NCBI RefSeq assembly: GCF_030056655.1
Contig: NZ_JASHIE010000009.1
Coordinates: 248,001 to 312,000 of the forward strand
From: Flectobacillus rivi
GTDB lineage: Bacteria; Bacteroidota; Bacteroidia; Cytophagales; Spirosomataceae
Length of the DNA: 64,000 bases
Direction: 5' to 3'
Part shown: in pieces, positions 8,590 to 17,270 of the stretch
Layout: the number at the start of each line of letters is the position of its first letter
Numbering within the stretch: the stretch's first letter is position 1
Translations under genes and position numbers: made by a program
Notes under the pieces: model-generated
What the model saw: only the letters and a program-made list of their open reading frames with translations
Database searches by the model: none
Told to the model about the DNA's origin: nothing

Positions 8590-8931
8590 ATGAAAAAGCT
8601 AGCAATTATGTGGGTATTGATACTCACCACATTTTTATCCTTTGCAGATAATCCATCGACAGTAAAAATCAAAACATCGGCTATTTGTGAAATGTGCAAA
8701 GAGCGTATCGAAAAACGTTTGGCATTTACGAAGGGCGTTAAAGATGTGAATCTGAATTTGGATGATAAAGTCGTTTCGGTGACTTTTAACCCTAAAAAAA
8801 CTAATGTTGAAGCACTTAAAAAAGTGATTACAGAAACAGGTTACGACGCCGACGATGTACAAAAAAATGAGGAGGCACATAGCAAACTTCCAAGTTGTTG
8901 CCAAAAAACTAGTAAGGGAATGAAACACTAA
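8590..8931 (+). CDS. Exported heavy-metal-associated (HMA) domain protein
   Basis: 113 residues: a signal peptide (1-19, ending in LSFAD), then one ferredoxin-like HMA domain. The metal loop is C33-E-M-C36 in the context KTSAICEMCKERIEKRL, a CxxC site. The rest of the fold is recognisable (VKDVNLNLDDKVVSVTF, VEALKKVITETGYDADD). A C-terminal extension holds H97, C103-C104 and H113, which could add metal ligands. It resembles MerP/CopZ but is secreted. It follows the receptor and HMBD gene and belongs to the same cluster, though a terminator separates it. Confidence 0.9.
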   Translation: MKKLAIMWVLILTTFLSFADNPSTVKIKTSAICEMCKERIEKRLAFTKGVKDVNLNLDDKVVSVTFNPKKTNVEALKKVITETGYDADDVQKNEEAHSKLPSCCQKTSKGMKH

Positions 8932-9032
8932 AATGCGTTTAGTGAAAGATGACCAACCTTTGTTCAAACTTTTAAGTGGAAAGAGAGTTATTAAGGAAAA
9001 GCAAAGAATACCTAAGCTTGCTTTTGAACTAT

Positions 9033-9470
9033 ATGAATATTTTTCTGAAGACCTCAGTTGAAAAAAGTATCCAAGAAGTGTGGGATGGTTTTGATGAAAA
9101 GCTTTTCAAGGCTTTGGCTCCTCCATTTCCACCCTTTCGAGTATTACGATTTGACGGATGTTTGACTGGCGATAAAGTTGGAATAGAGTTAGATTTTATC
9201 TTTTTTAAACAAAATTGGGAATCAGATATTATTGAGCATCAAAAAGCGGACGGAGAATACTTTTTTGTAGATAAGGGAAGTAAGTTGCCATTTTTTTTGA
9301 GTACTTGGCTGCACAAACATCGAATTGTTAGAGAAAATGGGCAGACCTATATAATTGATGATATAAAATATAAAACACCAAATATAATTTTGGACTTTTT
9401 GATTTATCCAGTTTTATATCTTCAATTTTTGTACAGAAAACCAATTTACAGAAGATACTTCAAGGCATAG
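9033..9470 (+). CDS. SRPBCC family protein
   Basis: 145 residues with the START/Bet v 1-like helix-grip pattern: an N-terminal strand (MNIFLKTSVEKSIQEVWDGF), central strands (RVLRFDGCLTGDKVGIELDF) and a C-terminal amphipathic helix (LDFLIYPVLYLQFLYRKPIYRRYF). The frame opens at 8976 but the ATG at 9033 gives the normal family start. The ligand is unknown; relatives bind hydrophobic molecules. It is flanked by the HMA gene upstream and a terminator downstream, so its link to metals is positional only. Confidence 0.8.
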   Translation: MNIFLKTSVEKSIQEVWDGFDEKLFKALAPPFPPFRVLRFDGCLTGDKVGIELDFIFFKQNWESDIIEHQKADGEYFFVDKGSKLPFFLSTWLHKHRIVRENGQTYIIDDIKYKTPNIILDFLIYPVLYLQFLYRKPIYRRYFKA

Positions 9471-9496
9471 ATTTGTTACTCAAAATCCTAAAACAG

Positions 9497-9528
9497 AATC
9501 CACTCTATTTGCAAAGGGTGGATTTTTT
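9497..9528 (+). terminator. Intrinsic terminator after the SRPBCC gene
   Basis: AATCCACTC (9497-9505) pairs with GGGTGGATT (9516-9524), one wobble, followed by TTTT. Because it lies before 9599, it supports the ATG at 9599 as the start of the symporter gene, not the in-frame codon at 9473. Confidence 0.75.
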
Positions 9529-9598
9529 GCTTTATTTCGTTAATTCAAAATCCACTAATCGGAAGAAAACTTCGTATTACAGACTAAACATTTATCAA

Positions 9599-10828
9599 AT
9601 GAAATTAAACATTACGACAAAAATTCTATTGGGTTTTGTGATTGGTGTAGCCATCGGACAGTTTCTGAATGTGAGTATGAGTCCAGAGGCGGCTGCGGCC
9701 ATTTCATCAAAATTTCAAATCCTCAGTAAGGTATTCCTTAAGCTCATCAAGATGATTGTTGGGCCGTTGGTATTTTGTACATTGGTAGTAGGGATTGCCA
9801 AATTAGGGGATTTCAAAGTGGTAGGTCGTATTGGTATCAAGACCCTATTATATTTTTACTTTGCTACTATTTTATCGTTAATCGTGGGGATGGTGGTTGT
9901 AAATGTAACCCGTCCTGGCGAAGTACAACAGTGGCCTCGTCCGCAAGCAGGTACAGATACGGGTATTACTGGTAGCAAAATGAAGTCGATGGAAGACTTT
10001 ATCTTACATATCTTTCCTGATAGTTTGTTTAAGGCATTAGCCGAAAATGAAATTCTTCAGATTGTAGTATTCTCTATCTTTTTTGGTATTGCTCTTGGTT
10101 CAATTGGTGATAAAGGTAAGATTATCATCAAAGCCATTGATTCTTTAGCCGAAGCAGTATTCAAAGTTGTAAGTTATGTCATGGAGCTTGCTCCGTTTGG
10201 CGTATTGGGTGCTATGACTGCCGTAGTTGCTAGCAAAGGGTTAGGAATTTTGGTGAGCTATGCTTACCTATTGCTTTGTTTCTTTGGAGGATTGCTTTTC
10301 TTCATATTCGTAGTACTTTGGGCTATTTGTTTGGTTATGAAAATTCCATATTGGAAATTATTGGCCGAAGTAAAAGATGCGCTCTTTTTATCATTTAGTA
10401 CCGCTAGTTCTGAAGCATCATTTCCACAAACTATTGCAGCTTTGGAACGTTTTGGGTGTTCGCAACGTATCATCGGATTTGTATTGCCATTAGGTTATAG
10501 CTTCAATCTCGATGGTTCAATGATGTACATGACCTTTGCTACGGGCTTTATCGCTCAGGCGTATGGTGTACCATTGTCATTAGAACAACAAATTACGATG
10601 CTTTTAACGTTGATGATTACCTCAAAAGGTATTGCAGGCGTACCACGTGCCTCATTAGTCGTAATCGCAGGAACGTTAGCCATGTTTGATTTACCTACCG
10701 AAGGTATTGCGCTCATTCTAGGCGTAGACCCATTCTTAGATATGGGACGTTCAGCAACTTCGGTTGCAGGTAATGCAGTGGCAACTTGTGTGGTGTCGAA
10801 ATTGGAAGGTGAGTTGCAGAATGTGTAA
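9599..10828 (+). CDS. Dicarboxylate/amino acid:cation symporter (DAACS family)
   Basis: A 409-residue inner-membrane secondary transporter of the GltP/DctA family that couples uptake of glutamate, aspartate or C4-dicarboxylates to H+ or Na+. The ATG at 9599 gives MKLNITTKILLGFVIGVAIG, the usual start; the extra 42 codons upstream overlap a terminator. Signature loops: a serine-rich hairpin STASSEASFPQT (HP1), the TM7 motif NLDGSMMYM (NMDGT type), HP2 SKGIAGVPRAS, and TM8 DPFLDMGRSATSVAGNAVATC. Which substrate it takes cannot be read. It stands alone between two terminators. Confidence 0.93.
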   Translation: MKLNITTKILLGFVIGVAIGQFLNVSMSPEAAAAISSKFQILSKVFLKLIKMIVGPLVFCTLVVGIAKLGDFKVVGRIGIKTLLYFYFATILSLIVGMVVVNVTRPGEVQQWPRPQAGTDTGITGSKMKSMEDFILHIFPDSLFKALAENEILQIVVFSIFFGIALGSIGDKGKIIIKAIDSLAEAVFKVVSYVMELAPFGVLGAMTAVVASKGLGILVSYAYLLLCFFGGLLFFIFVVLWAICLVMKIPYWKLLAEVKDALFLSFSTASSEASFPQTIAALERFGCSQRIIGFVLPLGYSFNLDGSMMYMTFATGFIAQAYGVPLSLEQQITMLLTLMITSKGIAGVPRASLVVIAGTLAMFDLPTEGIALILGVDPFLDMGRSATSVAGNAVATCVVSKLEGELQNV

Positions 10829-10833
10829 TTAGC

Positions 10834-10895
10834 AATACATGATAAATGAAAAAGGGGTTGAGCTTGCTCAATCCCTTTTTCATTTATTATGTATT
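10834..10895. terminator. Long hairpin after the DAACS gene
   Basis: The arm 10834-10856 (ending GAAAAAGGG) pairs with 10873-10895 (starting CCCTTTTTC), about 23 bp of stem with an inner GTTGAGCTTGCTCAAT loop that can itself fold. It lies 6 nt past the stop and is a strong terminator. Confidence 0.9.
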
Positions 10896-11041
10896 AATTA
10901 TTTTCAATAAATACGAGCTGTTAAGAAAAAGAAACTTTTTAATAGGTAGAGTAGATGGAATAAACCTATCATGTTTAGTATTATTCAGAAAGTAACTAAC
11001 TTTAGACTTTTAGCGTTTCAAAAATCATTAGAGGAATAAAT

Positions 11042-14000
11042 ATGAAAAGTGCCAGAGCAGAAGAGTTGAAATTGAAGTATCAGGAGCTGGAGCAAGCAGA
11101 GAAAAAAATCCTGTTGGTGCTTTCCTATCTCAATAAATTCATACCTATTGGGGTAGTATATAGATTATTTGATGTATATCAAATCAAAGATGAGAATAGA
11201 AAGGATTTTACACAGCAAAAGACCAAAAGATGTATCGATGACTTGAAGAAAGCAGGTTTTTTAAGAACCCATTTTGGAGCAGAAATAGCTCTTTCAGATG
11301 AGATTTCTACCTATATATTTGAAGAACTTATCAAAAGTCCTTATCTGGAAAGTATCCAACAGTTGACAAAGGCTAATAGTCGGTTTATGACTGATAATAG
11401 ACTTTATTTTAACGATTTGAATGAGTTTAGAGTTGCTATTTATACTGGTGATTTTAGTCAGTTTAGTGTCAAGAGTCAGAAAGATGTTTATGTAAGCTAT
11501 TCTCGTATAAACTTATTTCAAGACGCAATTGGTTCGGGATTAGATATTACCAATTTACTTGGAGGCTACATTGCTGGTCAGCAAATTCAATGTGTCGAAT
11601 ACGCTTTTCTGTATTACCTAAATATAGGAAAAGATTTAAGCCAGTTTATTTCAGGCTTGAATGACTTTAATGTCGACAGTCAGTTAATAGATTTGTACAA
11701 AGCCTACTATCATTTTTTTAGAGCAGAATGGCAGGAGTTTAGTGCAATGGTTGAAGAAAATAATAGTTACTCCGACATATTAGCATTGCATGCCTTCTCG
11801 GAAGTAATGAAAGGAGAATATACGCTTGCGATTGAACTGTACGAAAAGTCGATTAAGCTTTGGAGAAAAGAAAACAATAAAAAGAAAGGATATTCAAATA
11901 CCTTTTCACTTTTCGGATATGTACTGTCGTTGGCAAAAGTCGATAAATCTAAATTTATAACGTTCTACGAAGATTATTATGCTTTTCACCAGAAAAGTAA
12001 CGTCCATTCCATTGTCTTTGAATTGATTATTTACTTTTACGGTTATTTTATTCAATCTTCCAAGTCACAACTTACCAACACGCTCCCACCAAGTATTTTT
12101 AGCTATTTGGGTTTAAGTATTATCAATGCTCTCTTTAAAAATGCTAGTTTGTCCTATAGTTTGGCAGAAGCCCTACCATACCTGACTTCCAATAATTATA
12201 TAGTGATTGAGGCCGAAGTTTTAAATGCCATTGCGAAAAGAGAAGAAGAAAAACATACGCAAGCCAATGAAGAAAGATTAACGTTCTTAAAAGAACAGAT
12301 AGGTACCACAATTTTGGGTAATCTTTTGGCAGAGCAAGAGGACTGGCAACGGGCATTGTTACTCTTACAAAAAGTAGCAGATTCAATTGGTGGAGTTACA
12401 AGTACTAATGAAAAATCAAACGTACGTCTGGCTTGGGGGATAGATTTACACTTTGATGAAGTTTGGCCAATTGAACAAAAATTACAAAAAAATGGTACTT
12501 GGTCGGTAGGAAGAAAAGTGGCACTCAAGAGATTGTACAATGACGAGTTAGATTATTTGACCGAACAGGATAAATTGGTTATTCAAAAGAGCATTAGCGT
12601 TCAAAACAACTATAATGATTGGAGATATAATTCTAGCCAATACGTAATTAATTCCTCCGAAGCTTACAAATTACTCTGTGATCATCCTCATTTGTATCTG
12701 CAAAAAGGTGCTGAGATGATTCCATTTACGCTATCCAAAGGCGAGGTGATACTTCAAGTAAAAAGTACGAAATCCAAGCTAACGGTAAAATTTGATGAGA
12801 AAATAGAGGGTTCTGGTATAAGGCTGATTAAGCAAACGCCCAATCATTATAAACTTGTCGAAATAACACCTGCGCATGTGGCCATTAAGAATGCGTTCGG
12901 GAATAATAATTTGGAAGTCCCTATCGAAGCGAAGACTGAACTATTGAAATCATTGGAGTTGATTTCTAAAAAAGTGGTCATTCAAAGTGATTTAGAAGAA
13001 CAGTTTGAATCATTACCTATTTTGGATGCCGATGATAGGATATATGCCCTGATTAATCCACAAAATGATGGGTTTTTAATAGAGTTTTTTATCAAACCTT
13101 CTAGTAAAAAAGCCATGTTTTTGCCTGTAGGCAAAGGTTCCGAAACCCTCGTTTCTACGGTTGATGATGTTCGAGTACAACTCAAGCGAAATCTGAAGAA
13201 AGAACGCAAAAATTATGAGGCTATAATAGAACAATGCCCAACATTGGGAATGTTTGAAAGTGGAAACAATCAATGGACAGTTGATTCGCCCAATGATTGT
13301 TTGACTATCTTACAAGAAATGGCTGAGCCATTTAAACAAGGTAAATTAGTCATAGAATGGCCAAAAGGTCAGAAAATGAATTATTTAGGAGAAATCAATA
13401 CCCAAAATTTATCGCTTAAGCTCAAAAGCCAAACCGACTGGTTTGAGGTATCTGGCGAGGCAAAATTAGATGATAAGTTGGTGTTGTCGCTTCGAGATAT
13501 TTTGGATAAACTTGATACAAATGCCAATTTTATAGAATTATCGGAAGGGCAATTTATTGCTATTACCGAAAAGCTTCGTAAACAATTACAGTTGATGAAC
13601 CGTGTTTTAGATACTGAAATGCGAGGTAATATGCATTTATCAGAAACAATCGAGGATTTATCGAATGACTTAGATAGTTTCAAAGCAGATAAAGCTTGGC
13701 TTGAAAATTTGAAGCGTATCAAGAAAATTCGTGACACAACCTACGAAGTGCCCAAAACGTTTGAGGCTCAATTAAGACCTTATCAATTAGAGGGTTATCA
13801 ATGGCTCGCTCGCTTGTCTGAATGGGGAGTAGGGGCGTGTTTGGCGGATGATATGGGTTTGGGTAAAACGGTACAATCTTTGGCATTGTTACTCAAGCGC
13901 GCCGAACTCGGGCCAGCACTGGTGATAGCACCCGTAAGTGTTTGTCGAAATTGGGAATCCGAAGCGCTAAAGTTTGCACCAACGCTCAATGTACGGACCT

Positions 14001-15142
14001 TCGCAACGGCAAATAATAGAGCAGAAATGCTAGAAAGTGCTAGTACTTTCGATATTGTAATTGCAAGCTATGGTTTGTTACAGAGTGAAGAAAAGCTTTT
14101 TACAAAAAAGAAATTTGCTACTATTTTGCTCGACGAAGCGCAGGCTATCAAAAATAAAGCTACTAAGCGCTCAAAAGTTGTTATGGCATTGGACGGTGAT
14201 TTTAAGATTGCAACAACAGGTACACCTGTCGAAAATCATTTGGGCGAACTCTGGAATTTGTTTAGATTTCTAAATCCAAGCTTGTTGGGAAGCCATGATA
14301 GTTTTCAAGAGAGATTCTCAAATCCAATTGAAAGATACCAAGATAAAGATGCCCAAAAGGCTTTACAGAAAGTCGTAAAACCTTTTATCCTCAGAAGACG
14401 TAAAAATCAGGTATTGGATGATCTTCCTGCCAAAACAGAAATCGTATTGAATATCGAAATGTCTGTTGAGGAACGCTCATTTTATGAGTCTTTGAGACAG
14501 TCGGCTCTTGAAAGATTAACCAGTGAAGAAGAAGGTCAGGATAAACGATTTAAGATTCTTGCCGAATTGACAAAGCTCAGATTGGCGTGTTGTAATCCAA
14601 AATTGGTCAATGACGACGTACCAATAGGTAGTTCGAAACTCGAAGCTTTTGTTGAAATACTCGAAGAACTTCGTGAAAATAATCACAGAGCATTAGTCTT
14701 TAGTCAGTTTGTAAAACACCTAGAGATTATCAAACAATATCTTACCGAAAATGGCATTGCTTATCAATACTTAGATGGCAGTACGCCTTCCAACAAACGA
14801 CAAGAGAGCATTGATGCTTTCCAGAAGGGCACTGGCGACATATTTTTGATTAGTTTAAAAGCAGGTGGAGTAGGACTAAATTTGACGGCGGCCGATTATG
14901 TGATTCACCTCGATCCATGGTGGAATCCTGCTGTAGAAGACCAAGCGACTGACCGTGCGCACCGTATTGGTCAGCAACGCCCAGTAACAGTATATAGGTT
15001 GGTTACAGAAGATACTGTTGAGTCCAAAATATTGAAACTTCATGAAACGAAAAGGGATTTGGCAGATAGTCTGCTAGAAGGTACAGAAGGAAGTGGTAAA
15101 TTATCAGCTGATGAATTATTGGCCTTAATTAGAGAAATATAG
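11042..15142 (+). CDS. Large SNF2-family DNA helicase/translocase
   Basis: 1366 residues. The C-terminal about 480 form a Swi2/Snf2 ATPase: Walker A in L934-ADDMGLGKT-943, Walker B as D1031-E-A-Q1034 (DEAQ box), TGTPVENHLGELWNLF (motif III area), LVFSQFVKHLEIIKQYL (motif IV area), GGVGLNLTAADYVIHLDPWWNP (motif V area) and Q1301-ATDRAHRIGQQRP (motif VI). Upstream are a winged-helix-like start (1-80), a helical repeat-rich middle and a beta-rich SNF2-associated region (about 500-850). Bacterial relatives act as RapA-like or chromatin-remodeller-like dsDNA translocases; no SWIM zinc motif is visible. It is monocistronic and not part of a recognisable DISARM or BREX set. Confidence 0.93.
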   Translation: MKSARAEELKLKYQELEQAEKKILLVLSYLNKFIPIGVVYRLFDVYQIKDENRKDFTQQKTKRCIDDLKKAGFLRTHFGAEIALSDEISTYIFEELIKSPYLESIQQLTKANSRFMTDNRLYFNDLNEFRVAIYTGDFSQFSVKSQKDVYVSYSRINLFQDAIGSGLDITNLLGGYIAGQQIQCVEYAFLYYLNIGKDLSQFISGLNDFNVDSQLIDLYKAYYHFFRAEWQEFSAMVEENNSYSDILALHAFSEVMKGEYTLAIELYEKSIKLWRKENNKKKGYSNTFSLFGYVLSLAKVDKSKFITFYEDYYAFHQKSNVHSIVFELIIYFYGYFIQSSKSQLTNTLPPSIFSYLGLSIINALFKNASLSYSLAEALPYLTSNNYIVIEAEVLNAIAKREEEKHTQANEERLTFLKEQIGTTILGNLLAEQEDWQRALLLLQKVADSIGGVTSTNEKSNVRLAWGIDLHFDEVWPIEQKLQKNGTWSVGRKVALKRLYNDELDYLTEQDKLVIQKSISVQNNYNDWRYNSSQYVINSSEAYKLLCDHPHLYLQKGAEMIPFTLSKGEVILQVKSTKSKLTVKFDEKIEGSGIRLIKQTPNHYKLVEITPAHVAIKNAFGNNNLEVPIEAKTELLKSLELISKKVVIQSDLEEQFESLPILDADDRIYALINPQNDGFLIEFFIKPSSKKAMFLPVGKGSETLVSTVDDVRVQLKRNLKKERKNYEAIIEQCPTLGMFESGNNQWTVDSPNDCLTILQEMAEPFKQGKLVIEWPKGQKMNYLGEINTQNLSLKLKSQTDWFEVSGEAKLDDKLVLSLRDILDKLDTNANFIELSEGQFIAITEKLRKQLQLMNRVLDTEMRGNMHLSETIEDLSNDLDSFKADKAWLENLKRIKKIRDTTYEVPKTFEAQLRPYQLEGYQWLARLSEWGVGACLADDMGLGKTVQSLALLLKRAELGPALVIAPVSVCRNWESEALKFAPTLNVRTFATANNRAEMLESASTFDIVIASYGLLQSEEKLFTKKKFATILLDEAQAIKNKATKRSKVVMALDGDFKIATTGTPVENHLGELWNLFRFLNPSLLGSHDSFQERFSNPIERYQDKDAQKALQKVVKPFILRRRKNQVLDDLPAKTEIVLNIEMSVEERSFYESLRQSALERLTSEEEGQDKRFKILAELTKLRLACCNPKLVNDDVPIGSSKLEAFVEILEELRENNHRALVFSQFVKHLEIIKQYLTENGIAYQYLDGSTPSNKRQESIDAFQKGTGDIFLISLKAGGVGLNLTAADYVIHLDPWWNPAVEDQATDRAHRIGQQRPVTVYRLVTEDTVESKILKLHETKRDLADSLLEGTEGSGKLSADELLALIREI

Positions 15143-15149
15143 TTTTCAA

Positions 15150-15335
15150 TGAGTGAGTGTTGATTGATTGAGTTAGTTATTATTTTAAAGTCTATATTTT
15201 AGCTGTAGAGACGCAATGATTGCGTCTAAAGCCGAGTTGTATCTCGTATCAAAAAAGCGGTCGGAAATTGTTTTTCCGACCGCTTTTTTTGAAAAGTTGG
15301 AGAAGAACTCCTATGTTAAAATTCTGTATGACTTA
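15150..15335 (+). repeat. Dispersed hairpin repeat, copy A
   Basis: Copy A of a four-copy family, here in forward orientation. Modules in order: a GAGTGA/GATTGAG-rich lead (15150-15176), the palindrome AGACGCAATGATTGCGTCT (15209-15227), a long hairpin with arms 15249-15267 and 15273-15292 (core GCGGTCGG/CCGACCGC flanked by A- and T-runs), and a tail TTAAAATTCTGTATGACTTA (15316-15335). It lies exactly between the convergent SNF2 and permease genes and can terminate both. The other copies are at about 19.7, 26.7 and 39.9 kb. Confidence 0.85.
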
Positions 15336-15374
15336 TATTTTACAATTGGTAATACCTATCTTTCTATAAGATTT

Positions 15375-16583
15375 TTAAAACTTCACAGCACGCTTGGCAG
15401 GAAAGTACGAAGCAGCAAGGGTCATTATGATGACGACAACTGCCGTAAAAAAGAAGTCATTGAATCGCATTTCTACAGGATAGGCATCTACCAAAGAGCC
15501 TACAATTCCCATTGAAACAAAACCATACATTTCTTGAAGCCAGCAAATGGTAAAACCTAGAATCAAGCCTACCAAAGCACCACTAAACGCTACAATAGCA
15601 CCTTCATATAAGAAAATTCGCTTAATTACACTTTTTGATGCGCCCATAGCACGAAGGGTTTTAACATCTGGTTTTTTCTCAATAGCCAACATTGAAAGTG
15701 AGAAAAAGATATTAAAGCTGGCAATTCCGATGATAAATGAGAGGGTAAGAAATACAAAAAGCTTTTCGATTTTGATGGCACGTAATAGACTGGCGTGTTG
15801 CTCGTCTTGGTTTTGTACGACAAAATTTTCTCCTAATAAATCCTGAATCTCACTTTGTATTTGAGGAATTTGCTTAGGGTCTTTTACTTGGATTTCTAGA
15901 GAAGTGCGCTTGTTGCCATATTCAAATAGCTCTTGAGCAAAACTGAGTGGCACAAACACAAAATTATTATCATATTCTTGCTCGATGGCAAAAATACCTG
16001 TCGGCAGTAAGTTTAAACGATTGAAGGCGTCTGTCGAATTAAAATCGATAGTTTTGCTATGATTGTTACGAGGATACCAAGTTTCGAGTGGATAAAAAGC
16101 GTCTACATCAACCCCTAGTGTAAAAGCTACCCCAGAGCCAACCACTGCATAAGAGATACCTTGACCGCCCAATTTTAATTCACCATCAATAATGCTCGAT
16201 TTGAGGCGTTGTTGTTTGAGAAAATTGTCATCAACTCCTTTTAACGTTACCACCATTTGAGCTTCTTTATACCTAATGAGGGCACTTTCTTGAATAACTT
16301 GTGTAATAGTGCTTACGCCATCTACCGCTTGAAGTTTGGCAAGAAAGGCAGGAGTACATGGAAAGTTTTTCCCTTTTTTAGCACTGATTTTTAATTCAGC
16401 ATCAAAAGTTCGGAAAAGACCTTTTTGGAAAGCTTCTAATCCATTAAACACCGATAAAACAATCACCAATGCCATTGTACCAACGCAAACGCCTAGCATT
16501 GAAATCCAAGAAATAAGGGAAATAAAGGAAGTCTTTTTTCGAGCAATGAAATATCGTTTCGCAACAAAGAAAGGCAAATTCAT
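15375..16583 (-). CDS. LolC/LolE-type ABC transporter permease (FtsX-like)
   Basis: A 402-residue inner-membrane permease of the MacB/LolCE (FtsX) type. It starts MNLPFFVAKRYFIARKKTSFISLISWISMLGV, the classic LolC/E N-terminus, with TM1 at about 22-45, then a large periplasmic domain (about 46-275), and three C-terminal helices (FLTLSFIIGIASFNIFFSLSML; IVAFSGALVGLILGF; FFFTAVVVIIMTLAASYFPA). In Bacteroidota one such permease usually serves in lipoprotein release with a separate LolD ATPase; no ATPase gene is next to it here. Upstream, rbfA is on the same strand with a hairpin between them. Confidence 0.9.
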   Translation of the reverse strand: MNLPFFVAKRYFIARKKTSFISLISWISMLGVCVGTMALVIVLSVFNGLEAFQKGLFRTFDAELKISAKKGKNFPCTPAFLAKLQAVDGVSTITQVIQESALIRYKEAQMVVTLKGVDDNFLKQQRLKSSIIDGELKLGGQGISYAVVGSGVAFTLGVDVDAFYPLETWYPRNNHSKTIDFNSTDAFNRLNLLPTGIFAIEQEYDNNFVFVPLSFAQELFEYGNKRTSLEIQVKDPKQIPQIQSEIQDLLGENFVVQNQDEQHASLLRAIKIEKLFVFLTLSFIIGIASFNIFFSLSMLAIEKKPDVKTLRAMGASKSVIKRIFLYEGAIVAFSGALVGLILGFTICWLQEMYGFVSMGIVGSLVDAYPVEMRFNDFFFTAVVVIIMTLAASYFPAKRAVKF

Positions 16584-16650
16584 GATAGGGAGCTCTTGGA
16601 GATAAGATAAACAAATATATAAGAAGCAATGAGTATAAAAGTGAAGGAAA

Positions 16651-16676
16651 TGAAACGTAAATGAGATTACGTTTCA
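16651..16676 (-). terminator. Hairpin between rbfA and the permease gene
   Basis: TGAAACGTAA (16651-16660) pairs perfectly with TTACGTTTCA (16667-16676), 6-nt loop. It lies downstream of rbfA and upstream of the permease start; it has only a weak T-rich tail on the minus strand. Confidence 0.6.
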
Positions 16677-16714
16677 AACCTAAATTCTTCACTTACTATT
16701 GGTGCAACCCAATA

Positions 16715-17095
16715 TTAATCCTCAATTTCTTCTCCTTCTTTCAAAGGTGGAATGTCTAAGCTTGAAATTAAACGATCCATTTTGGCAGCATATTCGGCGG
16801 TATCATCCAAAAAGAACTCCAAATCAGGAATAATACGAGCTTGGTGACGGATACGTTGTCCCAAAACTCCTCTGATTTGTTTCGTTTTTTCACGAATCTC
16901 CTGCATCAAACCTTGTTTATCGTTGGCAAGCATGAAGCTCAAGTAGATACGAGCAATAGACAAATCTGGTGTTACTTTTACATCGGTGATTGTGATGAAA
17001 GCATTACCAAAAGCACTACGCATATCTTTTTGAAAAATCTCGCTCAAATCTTTTTGAATCTGACGAGAAAATTTTTGTTGTCTTTTCGAATCCAT
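16715..17095 (-). CDS. rbfA: 30S ribosome-binding factor RbfA
   Basis: 126 residues with a KH-like fold; assists 16S rRNA 5'-end maturation and late 30S assembly. Family segments: N-terminal RQQKFSRQIQKDLSEIFQKDM, the VTDVKVTPDLSIARIYLSF strand pair, LGQRIRHQARIIPDLEFFLDDTAEYAAKMDRLI near the end. Length is normal. It is read divergently from the membrane-protein gene at 17271. Confidence 0.95.
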   Translation of the reverse strand: MDSKRQQKFSRQIQKDLSEIFQKDMRSAFGNAFITITDVKVTPDLSIARIYLSFMLANDKQGLMQEIREKTKQIRGVLGQRIRHQARIIPDLEFFLDDTAEYAAKMDRLISSLDIPPLKEGEEIED

Positions 17096-17270
17096 TTCCG
17101 CTAGTCTTTACAAATCGGCATATATTGCCATCTATGAATAAATAAACCAATAGCACTGGTTATCATAGCGATTTTCTGAGGGTGCTATTGTAATATTAAT
17201 GCAAATTTCGGGAATTTAATTTGATTAACCGTAATTTCGTGAAAAATACCTTTTAATTAAAGTAACAGTT

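Noticed and set aside
15216..15515. 99-residue plus-strand ORF across repeat copy A
   Set aside because: It reads through the hairpin repeat and into the antisense of the permease gene.
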